Shown here in pieces: positions 42,145-52,930 of a DNA stretch of 64,000 nt. Source of the DNA: Paractinoplanes lichenicola (GTDB taxonomy: Bacteria; Actinomycetota; Actinomycetes; Mycobacteriales; Micromonosporaceae). The DNA lies in the NCBI RefSeq assembly GCF_016785085.1, contig NZ_JAENHO010000001.1, positions 1-64,000 on the forward strand. Direction: 5' to 3'. Below the pieces are notes generated by a model. It ran no database searches, was not told where the DNA came from, and saw only the letters and a list, made by a program, of their open reading frames with translations. The number at the start of each line of letters is the position of its first letter. Within the stretch, counting starts at the first letter, position 1. Made by a program: the position numbers and the translations under genes.

Positions 42145-43272
42145 TCATGCGGGCAGGGTCACCCGCACCGGGGCGGTCCGCGCGGTCGTGGTGCCGTCGC
42201 CGACCTGCGCGTTGTCGTTATTGCCCCAGCACCACAGGCTTTCGTCCGTACGGATCCCGCACGTGTGATGCCCGGCCGAGGCGTTGCCCGTCCAGCTCGT
42301 GGCGTCGCCGATCCGCACGGGAGCGTAGCGGTGCGTGGTGGTGCCGTCGGCGAGCTGACCGGATGCGTTGTTGCCCCAGCACCACAGGCTGCCGTCGGCC
42401 CGGGTCGCGCACGCCGTGTCGAAGCTGGCGACGACCCCGGCCCACGTGGTCACGCTGCCGACCTGCACCGGCGCGGCCTGGTAGGTGCCGCTGACACCCA
42501 GCTGCCCGTAGCCGTTCTCGCCCCAGCACCACAGCGACCTGTCGGTGCGGACCCCGCAGGTGAACAGGTAGCCGGCCGTCACGCCGGCCCAGTTGGTGCC
42601 GGTGCCGACCTGGGCCGGCGTGGTGCGGTAGCCGAGGACGCCGACGCCGAGCTGCCCGGTCGAGCTGTCGCCCCAGCACCACAGCGAACCGTCCGTACGG
42701 GTGGCGCAGGTGTGGGCGTAACCGGCCGTGACGCTGGCCCAGTTACTCGCGGTGCCGACCTGCAGCGGCGCGGACGCGGTGTAAACGGCCGCGCCGTCAC
42801 CGAGCTGCCCGAAGCGGTTGAAGCCCCAGCACCACAGAGTTCCCTCCGTACGAATGGCGCACGTGTGACTGTCGCCGGCGCTCACACTGGCCCAGCCGGC
42901 CGATGTGCCGACCTGCACCGGGGTGGTCTGCCGGGTGGTCGCGCCGTTGCCGAGCTGCCCTCGCGTGTTCCCGCCCCAGCACCAGAGCGTTCCCCCCGTA
43001 CGGATGCCGCACGTGAAGCTCGTGCCACCGTCGACGCTCGTCCAAGTGGCGGTGCCGACCCGTACGGGCGAGGTCTTGGCCACGATCGTGCCGTCGCCGA
43101 GCTGGCCGCTGTAGTTGCCGCCCCAGCAATACAGGTTGCCGTCGTCGATCGTGCAGGTGTGGCCGTAGCCGGTGGCGATCGTGGTGGTCGCGGGCGGGGC
43201 AGCTTGGGCCGGGGTGGCGATGAACATGGCGATCAGGGCCGCCACGAGGGCGGCGATCGTCCTTTTTGTCAC
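42145..43272 (-). CDS. Secreted RCC1-repeat (beta-propeller) protein in a CebR-type regulon
   Basis: 375 residues from GTG 43272 (GAGGAG 7 nt upstream). Residues 1-31 are a Sec signal peptide ending TPAQAAPP. The remainder is seven RCC1-type blades, each with an HTC...R(T)DGSLWCWG core and GQLGDGTTT-like turn. The paired Cys in each blade (CGIRTGGTLWCWG) suggests disulfides in an extracellular protein. A perfect CebR-type box lies 121 bp upstream, shared in sequence with the endoglucanase operator at 44439. A cellulose-associated binding or cell-surface role is therefore inferred; the molecular function is unknown. Confidence 0.88.
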   Translation of the reverse strand: MTKRTIAALVAALIAMFIATPAQAAPPATTTIATGYGHTCTIDDGNLYCWGGNYSGQLGDGTIVAKTSPVRVGTATWTSVDGGTSFTCGIRTGGTLWCWGGNTRGQLGNGATTRQTTPVQVGTSAGWASVSAGDSHTCAIRTEGTLWCWGFNRFGQLGDGAAVYTASAPLQVGTASNWASVTAGYAHTCATRTDGSLWCWGDSSTGQLGVGVLGYRTTPAQVGTGTNWAGVTAGYLFTCGVRTDRSLWCWGENGYGQLGVSGTYQAAPVQVGSVTTWAGVVASFDTACATRADGSLWCWGNNASGQLADGTTTHRYAPVRIGDATSWTGNASAGHHTCGIRTDESLWCWGNNDNAQVGDGTTTARTAPVRVTLPA

Positions 43273-43392
43273 GTAAGGACTCCTCAATCTCACTCGCCGA
43301 ACCCCGGCGTGGGGATGCGGGTCGGCTGCATGGGGGAATTCGGGCCGCTCAGAGGTTCCTCCGGCACCGGCGTATTGATGAGCATCGTGACA

Positions 43393-43406
43393 TGGGAGCG
43401 CTCCCA
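43393..43406. promoter_or_regulatory. CebR-type operator upstream of the RCC1-repeat gene
   Basis: TGGGAGCGCTCCCA, a perfect 14-bp palindrome identical to the cello-oligosaccharide repressor CebR site known from Streptomyces. It is the second exact copy in the window; the other is at 44439. No cebR gene is present here, so the repressor is encoded elsewhere. Confidence 0.88.
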
Positions 43407-43779
43407 TTGCAACGCCGTGTCCGTCGCGTGAAAACCGGGCCACGACCTGCCGAGACTGATCAACCAACGCTCGCGCGGTGAAGCAGCGGATCAGAGTCAC
43501 AGGCGCGGACCGCACCGCAGGGGCCGGGCCGACGGGCCGACGGGCGGTGATGCGACGGGCGGTGGACGATGAGCTGTGGGGGTCCCGAGCGGCGGGCCAA
43601 TGAGCCGTGGGATCCGCGGGCGGCGGGATCGGCGGGCCGAGGAGCGGTGGCGTCGTTCGCCTGCCGGAATGGGGGATCCGTCGCGGCTGGTTGAGAGCCG
43701 GGCAATCTGTCAGCTGACGAAACGGCGAGTCGGACATTCGCGAACTGACCGGCAAGCCGTCGGCCGGTCCGCGGGATGG
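43407..43779. other. 370-bp intergenic stretch
   Basis: No frame has convincing coding bias. The sequence contains short G/C-rich direct repetitions (GGGCCGACGGGCCGACGGGC near 43530) and nothing I can assign. It separates the CebR box upstream of the RCC1 gene from the end of the GrpB-like gene. Confidence 0.4.
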
Positions 43780-44397
43780 TCAGTCGATCAGCGAGTCGAA
43801 GAAGGCGGACTTTTCACGCTCGTATGCCGGCGGATCATCGCAGTGTCGGAGCTTGACGGCGTTGTAGGCGGCAACCAGCGCCGGGTCTGCGGACAGGAGT
43901 TGCCAGGTGCGGGTGAAGCGGAGGTCGTGTGCCGAGCCGATCGGCGTTAAGGCAACGCCGATCGGCAGGTCCGGGGCACCGGCGTCCGGCCGGGATGGAG
44001 GGGTCGCGGCCACCCCGGGCGAAACAACTGTTGCCGAACCCGGCGGAGGCACAGTGATCGGGCCATGCGAAGCCGGCTCGGGCGTGGCCGCGGCTGGCGA
44101 CTCAGGGTGAGGTGCTGCGGTCGGGACGGCGAACGTTGCCAGCGTGGACTGCCAGATCTCGGCATGGACCTTTGTGTAGATCTTGCTCAGTGCGGCTATC
44201 ACGGCGGGGAAGTCCTGGTCGGGGACGCGTAGGTGGAGGTCGACGTCGCCCTTGGTCAGGGTGTTGGGCAGGGAGCTGCCGCCGACCAGGAGAAGTTCGT
44301 GGCGGGCGGTGAGCAGGGTGGCCAGGCGTCGGCGTTCCGCGAGCAGGATCGTTTGGGCTGCGGCGTGGAAGTCGGCGCCGGGGCGCAGTGTGGACAC
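43780..44397 (-). CDS. GrpB-like nucleotidyltransferase-fold protein with a Pro/Ala insertion
   Basis: 205 residues from GTG 44397 (no clear Shine-Dalgarno). The N-terminal core LLLVGGSSLPNTLTKGDVDL then HLRVP matches the GGSS...DxD strand pair of GrpB-type nucleotidyltransferases. The C-terminal part (VALTPIGSAHDLRFTRTWQL; AAYNAVKLRHCDD) also fits. Between residues 94 and 142 is a low-complexity Pro/Ala/Ser/Thr stretch not usual for the family; it may be a loop expansion. It diverges from the GH9 endoglucanase, and the CebR box lies 42 bp upstream, so co-regulation is possible. Substrate unknown. Confidence 0.65.
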   Translation of the reverse strand: MSTLRPGADFHAAAQTILLAERRRLATLLTARHELLLVGGSSLPNTLTKGDVDLHLRVPDQDFPAVIAALSKIYTKVHAEIWQSTLATFAVPTAAPHPESPAAATPEPASHGPITVPPPGSATVVSPGVAATPPSRPDAGAPDLPIGVALTPIGSAHDLRFTRTWQLLSADPALVAAYNAVKLRHCDDPPAYEREKSAFFDSLID

Positions 44398-44438
44398 GGG
44401 TTGAGCGTGCCGGAAACCGGCTGTTCACACCATTGAAT

Positions 44439-44452
44439 TGGGAGCGCTCCCA
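44439..44452. promoter_or_regulatory. CebR-type operator upstream of the GH9 endoglucanase
   Basis: TGGGAGCGCTCCCA, identical to the copy at 43393, placed 35 bp before the endoglucanase ATG and 42 bp before the divergent GrpB-like start. CebR-type repressors release this site when cellobiose or other cello-oligosaccharides are present, which fits a cellulase gene. Confidence 0.92.
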
Positions 44453-44463
44453 TGTAACGATGA

Positions 44464-46902
<2,439 letters not shown>

Positions 46903-46910
46903 CGACGCAC

Positions 46911-46953
46911 GCCGGTGTCAGGCGCGTCGAAGCGGCGCGCACCTGACACCGGC
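46911..46953 (+). terminator. Hairpin terminator after the endoglucanase gene
   Basis: GCCGGTGTCAGG (46911-46922) and CCTGACACCGGC (46942-46953) are perfect 12-bp complements around a 19-nt loop that can itself pair (GCGC). It starts 8 bp after the stop codon. No T-tract. Confidence 0.8.
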
Positions 46954-47005
46954 GGCCACCCGGCAAGCGGTTGGCACGATCCCGCCGGCCGTGCAGAGTG
47001 ACGGC

Positions 47006-47545
47006 ATGACATGCATCGTCGGGATCACGGACGGCCGCACAGTCACCGTCGGCGGCGACTCGGCCGGCAGCGACGGCTGGCATGTCGCGGTGCGCTCCGA
47101 CTCCAAGGTGTTCCAGGTCGGGCCCTACCTGATGGGCTTCACCACCAGCTATCGGATGGGTCAGCTGCTGCGCTACTCGCTGGACGTCGGGGAGCCCGAC
47201 ACCTGGGACGTCGACCGGTTCATGGCCACCACGTTCATCGACGCCGTGCGCGAGTGCCTCACCAAGGGCGGCTACGCGCGGACGGAGGACGGCCAGGAAC
47301 AGGGCGGGCAGTTCCTCGTCGGCATCCACGGCCGCCTCTACGTCGTCGGCGACGACTACCAGATCGGCCACACGATCTCGGGTTATGCCGCGGTGGGCTC
47401 GGGCTATCTGGTCGCCCTGGGCTCCCTGCACTCCACGGCGAAGTCGGCCGTCAGCAGCCGCGACCGCGCGGTGATGGCGCTGGAGGCGGCGGCCGAACTC
47501 ACCGAGGGCGTGCGTCCGCCCTTCACCGTGGTGCAGTCGGAGTAG
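47006..47545 (+). CDS. Proteasome/HslV-like Ntn-hydrolase-fold protein
   Basis: 179 residues from ATG 47006. The N terminus TCIVGITDGRTVTVGGDSAG matches the first hairpin of proteasome beta/HslV-type Ntn hydrolases, in which the residue after Met (here Thr, followed by Cys) is the nucleophile once Met is removed. Later FTTSYRMGQLLRYSLD, GQFLVGIHGRLYVVGDDYQI and GSGYLVALGSLHST fit the fold. Stand-alone relatives occur in phages and actinomycetes with unknown substrates. It is not part of a 20S proteasome locus. Cytosolic. Confidence 0.8.
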   Translation: MTCIVGITDGRTVTVGGDSAGSDGWHVAVRSDSKVFQVGPYLMGFTTSYRMGQLLRYSLDVGEPDTWDVDRFMATTFIDAVRECLTKGGYARTEDGQEQGGQFLVGIHGRLYVVGDDYQIGHTISGYAAVGSGYLVALGSLHSTAKSAVSSRDRAVMALEAAAELTEGVRPPFTVVQSE

Positions 47546-47550
47546 AGCGG

Positions 47551-48507
47551 TCATTGGGCCACGGCCTCGTATTCGTAGCGTGGGCGGGCCAGGATTGCGG
47601 CCAGGGCGATCACCGCGAAGCCGTACAGCGGTAGCTGCTGGAAGTCGCTCGGCGTGAGATACCACCCCTCGCCCATGTCGTAGACGCGCATGAAGTCGAG
47701 GGTCGGGCCGAAGGCGAACCCCTGGGCGTGCACCAGGCCGCCCGTGCCCAGGGGGTCGGCCACGGTCAGGTAGCTCCACAGGGAGGCCACGAAACCCACC
47801 GCCGACGGGGCGACCAGCGCCAGCCCCATGGTGAGCAGCACCCCGCTGCGCAGCGGGCGGCGGGCGGCCTGGATGCGATGGGCCAGCGCGACCCCGGCGA
47901 GCCAGCCGGCGAGCAGCCCGAGCAGGGTGCCGGCGATCGTCAGCGGCACGTACGACGCGGGGCGGGTGGGCCAGCCGGCGACCGTGACGGTGCCCAGGCT
48001 GGGATACGCGTAGACGTCGAGGCGCACGCCACCCTGTTCCGCGGCGAAGTGGACGTTGGTCAGGACGCCCTCGCGGGACCCGATCGGGCCGGGTCGCCAG
48101 CCGTCGGCGGCCAGCGCTCGGCGGCTCTGCTCCACGGCGTAGGCGGCGTCGGCCCCGGACGGGAAAGCGGCCTCGGCCCACAGATAGCGGTCGGCCACGT
48201 TGACGTGGGTCATCTTCTCGCCGACCGGGATGGTGGCAGGCAGCTCGGCATAGCTCAGCGTGCCCAGCCAGGACCCGGCCGCGGCGCCGAGGGCCCCGCC
48301 CACCAGCAGGGCGAACACGGCGGCGAGCAGGGCCATCGGGCGGCGGCGGACCGGCGGCCGGAACCGCTCGCGCAGGCCGTCGAGCACGAGACGCGTGCGG
48401 TCGGACATAGGCGGGCGGCCGTCAGTCATCTCGACCAGGGTCGCGATCAGCTCGTCGCCGTGTTTGCGGCGCAGCCGCGCCGGATAGGCCACCAGCAGGC
48501 GGTTCAT
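47551..48507 (-). CDS. Multi-pass membrane protein co-transcribed with PadR
   Basis: 318 residues. The N terminus (RLLVAYPARLRRKHGDELIA then TLVEMTDGRPP) is the short cytosolic motif common to actinomycete proteins encoded next to PadR regulators. Four or five membrane helices follow (MALLAAVFALLVGGALGAAA; YVPLTIAGTLLGLLAGWLAG), with an extracytoplasmic domain of about 90 residues between the first two. The ATG at 48507 overlaps the PadR stop (ATGA). Function unknown; probably the regulated partner of PadR. Confidence 0.75.
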   Translation of the reverse strand: MNRLLVAYPARLRRKHGDELIATLVEMTDGRPPMSDRTRLVLDGLRERFRPPVRRRPMALLAAVFALLVGGALGAAAGSWLGTLSYAELPATIPVGEKMTHVNVADRYLWAEAAFPSGADAAYAVEQSRRALAADGWRPGPIGSREGVLTNVHFAAEQGGVRLDVYAYPSLGTVTVAGWPTRPASYVPLTIAGTLLGLLAGWLAGVALAHRIQAARRPLRSGVLLTMGLALVAPSAVGFVASLWSYLTVADPLGTGGLVHAQGFAFGPTLDFMRVYDMGEGWYLTPSDFQQLPLYGFAVIALAAILARPRYEYEAVAQ

Positions 48508-48833
48508 GCGGCACCCCCGGCGGGACCGGGGCGCAGGCCCAGCTGGCGTTCGGCCAGGGCGGCCCGGCTGCGCAGCCGCTCCGCCTGCGAGGCCAGGACG
48601 ACCGCGCCGTGATCGCTGAGCCGGTAATACCGCCGGAGCCGGCCGTCGACCTGCTCCTCGCGGTCGACGGCGATCAGGCCCTGCTGATCGAGCCGGTCGA
48701 GCGCGCCGTAGAGCGTGCCGGGGCGCAGCTTCACCTCCCCGTCGGAGAGCGTGGCGACGGACTGGACGATGCCGTAACCGTGCAACGGCTGGGCCGCCAG
48801 CGCGGTCAGGATGAGGAAGGTCGGCTCTTGCAC
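48504..48833 (-). CDS. PadR-family transcriptional regulator
   Basis: 109 residues from GTG 48833. Winged-helix features: EPTFLILTALAAQPLHGYGI, VKLRPGTLYGALDRLDQQGL and the wing EEQVDGRLRRYYRLSDHGA, with a short C-terminal dimerisation helix (subfamily 2). The GTLYGAL stretch is the PadR recognition helix. First gene of a two-gene unit with the membrane protein, so it probably represses that operon. Inducer unknown. Confidence 0.9.
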   Translation of the reverse strand: MQEPTFLILTALAAQPLHGYGIVQSVATLSDGEVKLRPGTLYGALDRLDQQGLIAVDREEQVDGRLRRYYRLSDHGAVVLASQAERLRSRAALAERQLGLRPGPAGGAA

Positions 48834-48874
48834 GGCGCCGATAGTACGGCGGCGAAGGTATACCGTCAACCAAG

Positions 48875-50296
48875 CTATAGCCGGGGCAGTGTGAGCCGGA
48901 AACAGGCGCCCTGACCGGCCTCCGTCGCGAGCTCGACGTCGCCGCCGTGCGCCCGGGCCAGCGAGCGGGCGATGGCCAGCCCCAGTCCCGCGCTGGCCCC
49001 ACCCGTACGGCTGCGGGACCGATCCGTGCGATAGAACCGGTCGAACACCCGCCCGGCCTGCTCGGCCGTCATGCCCGGCCCGCTGTCGGCCACCTCGAGC
49101 ACGGCCCGCCCGTCCACCGTGCCCACACCGACCCGTACGGATGTGCCGGGCGGGGTGTGCGCGATCGCGTTGCCGACGAGGTTCGTCACCACCTGCCGCA
49201 GCCGGGCCTCGTCCGCGTCGACCGGCGCCGGTCCCGGCGGGCCCGCACCGCCCGGCCCGGTCACCGAGATCGGGCGCGACGGGTCGAGGGCGTGCAGGTC
49301 GTGCCGGGCGTCGGTGGCCAGCGTGCGCAGGTCCATCGGGGCCCGGTCGAGCTGGCTCTCGGGGGCGTCGTCGAGCTGGGCCAGCAGCAGCAGGTCCTCG
49401 GTGAGCGCGGTCAGCCGGGTCGCCTCGCGCTCGATCCGGCGCATCGCGTCGTCCACGTCGGACGGCTGGGCCAGCGCGCCCATCCGGTGCAGGTCGGTCG
49501 AGCCCTTGATGACGAACAGCGGCGTGCGCAGCTCGTGGCTGACGTCGGAGACGAACGTCCGCATCCGCGCCTCGGACGCGGCCCGGTCGGCGAACGCGCG
49601 CTCGAGCTGGCCCAGCATGGTGTTGAGCGAGCCCGCGAGATGCCCGAGCTCGGTGCCCGTACGGGCCAGGACCGGCACCCGCCGCGACAGGTCGCCGGCC
49701 GCGATCGCCGCCGCGGTGTGCTCGATCCGGCGCAGCGGCCGCAGCCCCCGGCCCAGGGCGAACCAGCCCAGCCCGGTCAGCACGACCAGCAGCACTCCCC
49801 CGCCGGCCAGGCTGGTCAGGCGCAGCTGGGCCACGGTGGCGTCGGCCTCGGCCATCGGGGACGCGGCCACGACGGTGCCGTCCCAGCCGGCCGTCCGGGC
49901 GACGACGGCCCGCCAGCGCTCCGAGCCGTCGGCGGCCGGCAGGAAGGCGCCCGTGCCGTCGATGGGCAGGGCCAGCAGGTCGGCCGCGGACGGCAACACC
50001 GACGGCTCCAGCCGCGACGAGCTGGCACCCCGCAGTACCGTCCCGTCGGGGTCCAGATAGACGAGGTACGGGGCGCCGATCAGGTCGAGCGCGGGATCCA
50101 GCACCGCGGGGTCGGCGGCCGGGCGGGGCTGCACCGCGGGCACGCGCGCGAGCAGCTGGGTGAGCGAGCGGAGCTGGGTGTCGAGACGGTCGACCTGGTA
50201 GTGCGACAGCCGGCCGGAGACGACCGTGCCGAACAGCCCCAGGCCGGCCAGCAGCAGGGCGGCGGTGATGAGCAGGAGGCGTACGCGAAGGCTCAT
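48875..50296 (-). CDS. Sensor histidine kinase with HAMP domain
   Basis: 473 residues. Two membrane helices (about 8-28 and 165-185) flank an extracytoplasmic sensor domain. A HAMP linker (LRRIEHTAAAIAAGDLSRRV) precedes the H-box FVSDVSHELRTPLFVIKGST, with N-box VVTNLVGNAIAHTPP, G1 VADSGPGM and G2 GLGLAIARSLARAHGG. It phosphorylates the response regulator encoded 4 bp overlapping upstream. Last gene of a five-gene operon with an ABC-2 exporter, so it may sense the compound that the transporter handles. Confidence 0.93.
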   Translation of the reverse strand: MSLRVRLLLITAALLLAGLGLFGTVVSGRLSHYQVDRLDTQLRSLTQLLARVPAVQPRPAADPAVLDPALDLIGAPYLVYLDPDGTVLRGASSSRLEPSVLPSAADLLALPIDGTGAFLPAADGSERWRAVVARTAGWDGTVVAASPMAEADATVAQLRLTSLAGGGVLLVVLTGLGWFALGRGLRPLRRIEHTAAAIAAGDLSRRVPVLARTGTELGHLAGSLNTMLGQLERAFADRAASEARMRTFVSDVSHELRTPLFVIKGSTDLHRMGALAQPSDVDDAMRRIEREATRLTALTEDLLLLAQLDDAPESQLDRAPMDLRTLATDARHDLHALDPSRPISVTGPGGAGPPGPAPVDADEARLRQVVTNLVGNAIAHTPPGTSVRVGVGTVDGRAVLEVADSGPGMTAEQAGRVFDRFYRTDRSRSRTGGASAGLGLAIARSLARAHGGDVELATEAGQGACFRLTLPRL

Positions 50297-51003
50297 TGGC
50301 GTGGCTCCCGCAGCACGTAGCCCACGCCGTGCACGGTCTGGATCAGCCGGGGCTCCCCAATGTCGACCTTGCGGCGCAGATAGGAGATGTATGTGTCGAC
50401 GATGCTGGCGTCCCCGCCGAAGTCGTAGTTCCAGACCCGGTCGAGGATCTGCGCCTTGGTCACGACCCGGCCCGCGTTCTCCATCAGGTAGCGCAGCAGC
50501 CGGAACTCGGTCGGCGAGACCTTGACCGGCCGGCCGTCGCGCGTCACCTGATGCCCCTCGGTGTCCAGCGCCAGCGCGCCGACGGTGATTTCGCCGGTGT
50601 ACGAGCCGCCCGTACGACGCAGGATCGCGCGGATCCGGGCGATCAGCTCCTCCAGGTCGAACGGCTTGGTCACGTAGTCGTCGGCGCCCAGCGACAGCCC
50701 GGTCACCTTGTCGGCCTGCCGGTCGCGCGCGGTCAGGAACAGCACCGGCACCGGGCCGCCACGGCCACCCGTACGCTGTTCGCGCAGCCGCCGCACCACC
50801 TCGAAGCCGTCTATGTCGGGCAGCATGACGTCGAGCAGCACGAGGTCGGGCGGCTCCGCGGTGGCCGCGCTGATCGCCTCGGCGGCGGTTCCGGCCGAGC
50901 TCACCCGGAAACCGGCGAACCGCAGCGTCGCCGAGAGCAATTCCCGTACGGTCGCCTCGTCGTCCACGACCAGCAGGTGTTCGGCGTCAGCGCGCGATGT
51001 CAT
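50293..51003 (-). CDS. OmpR/PhoB-family response regulator
   Basis: 236 residues. Receiver domain: acidic pocket VDDE, phospho-acceptor Asp in LVLLDVMLPDIDGFEV, Thr in VLFLTARD and Lys in DYVTKPFD. The winged-helix effector carries FRLLRYLMENAGRVVTKAQI and IVDTYISYLRRKVD. The start overlaps the membrane-protein stop and the stop overlaps the kinase start, so all are co-translated. Likely activates its own operon; no clear binding site was found. Confidence 0.94.
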   Translation of the reverse strand: MTSRADAEHLLVVDDEATVRELLSATLRFAGFRVSSAGTAAEAISAATAEPPDLVLLDVMLPDIDGFEVVRRLREQRTGGRGGPVPVLFLTARDRQADKVTGLSLGADDYVTKPFDLEELIARIRAILRRTGGSYTGEITVGALALDTEGHQVTRDGRPVKVSPTEFRLLRYLMENAGRVVTKAQILDRVWNYDFGGDASIVDTYISYLRRKVDIGEPRLIQTVHGVGYVLREPRQ

Positions 51004-52163
51004 GCCGTCAGCCTATGAAAAGCGTCGACCAGCAGGCTCGCCACCGAACCCACAACCAGGCCGACGAGCAGCGCGATCCCGGGGTTCACGGTCAGCCGCA
51101 CGTCGAGCAGGGGCAAAGCGAAGATCAGCGCCCGTACGCCGAGAGCGGCCGACACCGAGGCCCCGAAGGCGATCGCGGCCAGGGCCAGCCCGGCCGCCAG
51201 CGCGACACCGGCAGCTCGCCGGAAAGGGCGGCCGGGGCTGACGTGACGAGCCGCGACGGCCACGATCACGCAAACCGCCAGGAGGACGATGACACCGGCG
51301 AGATGCACCGGGATCGGAGTCGTGCGGCCTTCCAGCGCGCAGGCGAGCATACCGTCGGCGTGCAGCGACGAGGGCAGGGCCAGCCCGAGGGGCAGCGCGA
51401 GCAGGAGCCCGCCGGCCGCCGGGGGGCCGACGACGACCGCCGCGGCCGACAGGCCGACGGCCATGATCCCGAGGGCCGGCCACCGCAGGGCCCGAACCCC
51501 GGCCCGTGCGGCCGGGAACCGCAGGATGACCCAGCACAAGGCGGCGACGGCAAGTGCCAGCATCGCGGCGCCACCCACCGCGGGGCCGACGCTGACGGTG
51601 AAGCCCGCGTCCAGAGCCCCGCGGCCGGGCAGCCCCGGCGCAGCAGCGCCGCGGCCGAACAGCCCCGGCAAGCCGGCCCCGCCGCCGGCGGACAGGCCGG
51701 GCAGACCTGTCGCGTCAGACGGGCAAGCCCGCAGTTCAGCGACGTCTGCTCCGGCGCCCGCCGGCAGCGTCAATGCGCCCCGCGCGAACCAGGCGACCAT
51801 CCCGGCGCCACCGGCGAACACCGCAACTGCCGTCCCGCCGCGCAAGAGCAAGCCCGCCCGGCCGCCGCGGGCGAGAAGCACGCCGAGCACGACCATCCCG
51901 GCCAGGGTCACGCCCAGCGGCATCACGTCGAGGCGACCGCTCACGGCCACCGGCAGCCCACCCGACGGCACGGCGCCGACCTGCAGCGGAGCGCCTGCCG
52001 CCAGCCCGACCACCGCCGCGGCGAGCCGGTCGAGGCGACCCACCCGCCCGGCGTCGAGCAGCAGCAGCCCGGCGAGCGCGACGCCGCTCATGGCGAGCAG
52101 CGCCGCGGCCGCCGCGCGGGCACCGGCGTACGGGTGCCGGAAGGTCTTGGCCGCCGGGGGCAT
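51000..52163 (-). CDS. Multi-pass membrane protein, streptophobe-like
   Basis: 387 residues, strongly hydrophobic with ten or more helices and Gly/Ala-rich loops. LDRLAAAVVGLAAGAPLQVG and VSGRLDVMPLGVTLAGMVVL resemble the 'streptophobe' family of actinomycete integral membrane proteins of unknown function. A Gly/Pro loop near 165-195 (GAGLPGLFGRGAAAPGLPGR) is low complexity. It starts at the stop of the ABC-2 permease (TGATG) and ends inside the response regulator start. Role unknown; perhaps a transporter accessory or a signal sensor for the two-component pair. Confidence 0.65.
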   Translation of the reverse strand: MPPAAKTFRHPYAGARAAAAALLAMSGVALAGLLLLDAGRVGRLDRLAAAVVGLAAGAPLQVGAVPSGGLPVAVSGRLDVMPLGVTLAGMVVLGVLLARGGRAGLLLRGGTAVAVFAGGAGMVAWFARGALTLPAGAGADVAELRACPSDATGLPGLSAGGGAGLPGLFGRGAAAPGLPGRGALDAGFTVSVGPAVGGAAMLALAVAALCWVILRFPAARAGVRALRWPALGIMAVGLSAAAVVVGPPAAGGLLLALPLGLALPSSLHADGMLACALEGRTTPIPVHLAGVIVLLAVCVIVAVAARHVSPGRPFRRAAGVALAAGLALAAIAFGASVSAALGVRALIFALPLLDVRLTVNPGIALLVGLVVGSVASLLVDAFHRLTA

Positions 52164-52930
52164 CAGACGACGTCACGCCGGCGGAAGACGAGGAACGCGG
52201 CCACCAGCACCCCGGCCACGGCGAGGCACATCCCGGCCAGGTTGACCCACGGGTGCGGGTAGTCCGGGTCGGGCACGACGTTGAGCGCGGCCGCCCCGCC
52301 GAGGGTCGGCCAGAAGTCGAAGATCCCCCGTAGCCACGACGGGAACAGCCCGGCCAGCGCGGGCACCAGGAAGACGATCCCGACCAGCGTGGCCAGCGCT
52401 CCCGCCGTGGCCCGCAGCAGGGCGCCCAGACCGACGGCCAGCAGACCGATGGCCGCGAGGTAGAGCCCGCCCGCGAGCACTGCCTTCAGCACACCGGGGT
52501 CACCGAGCGCGGCGCTGGGCACTCCTTGACGGGAGATCAGCGGCTGCCCGATCAGGAAGGCGCCGAACATCAGCGCCTCGCCCGCGACGAGGGCGACCAC
52601 CGCGGCCAGGGCCACCTTGGCCGCCAGCACCCGGGTGCGGCGCGGGGTGGCGGTCAGCGTGGTGCTCATCAGCCCGGTCGCGAACTCCGAGGTGACCACG
52701 AGGATGCCGAGCACCCCGACGATGAGCTGGGCGACGATGTACGCGGTCAGGCTGTGCCCGGTCGGGTCCCACACCTGCCGGTCGGCCGCGGTGGCCTCGG
52801 CCCAGATGTCCCCGGTGGCGTTGGCCGCCAGCGCGGTGATGCCCAGCCCGACGACGAAGAGACAGGCCAGCGTGAGCCACGTCGACCGCAGGCTGCGCAG
52901 CTTGATCCATTCCGAGTGGAGCGTCTTCAT
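52163..52930 (-). CDS. ABC-2 type permease
   Basis: 255 residues with six membrane helices. It begins LHSEWIKLRSLRSTWLTLAC, a typical start for ABC-2 permeases linked to antibiotic-peptide or bacitracin-type ATPases, followed by TSEFATGLMSTTLTATPRRT (coupling helix). Works with the ATPase that overlaps it upstream by 4 bp. Substrate unknown, possibly an antimicrobial compound given the co-transcribed two-component system. Confidence 0.88.
   Translation of the reverse strand: MKTLHSEWIKLRSLRSTWLTLACLFVVGLGITALAANATGDIWAEATAADRQVWDPTGHSLTAYIVAQLIVGVLGILVVTSEFATGLMSTTLTATPRRTRVLAAKVALAAVVALVAGEALMFGAFLIGQPLISRQGVPSAALGDPGVLKAVLAGGLYLAAIGLLAVGLGALLRATAGALATLVGIVFLVPALAGLFPSWLRGIFDFWPTLGGAAALNVVPDPDYPHPWVNLAGMCLAVAGVLVAAFLVFRRRDVV

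Noticed and set aside
43576..43950. 124-codon rightward frame near the CebR region
   Set aside because: Poor coding bias and overlap with the GrpB-like gene on the other strand, which has a recognisable core.
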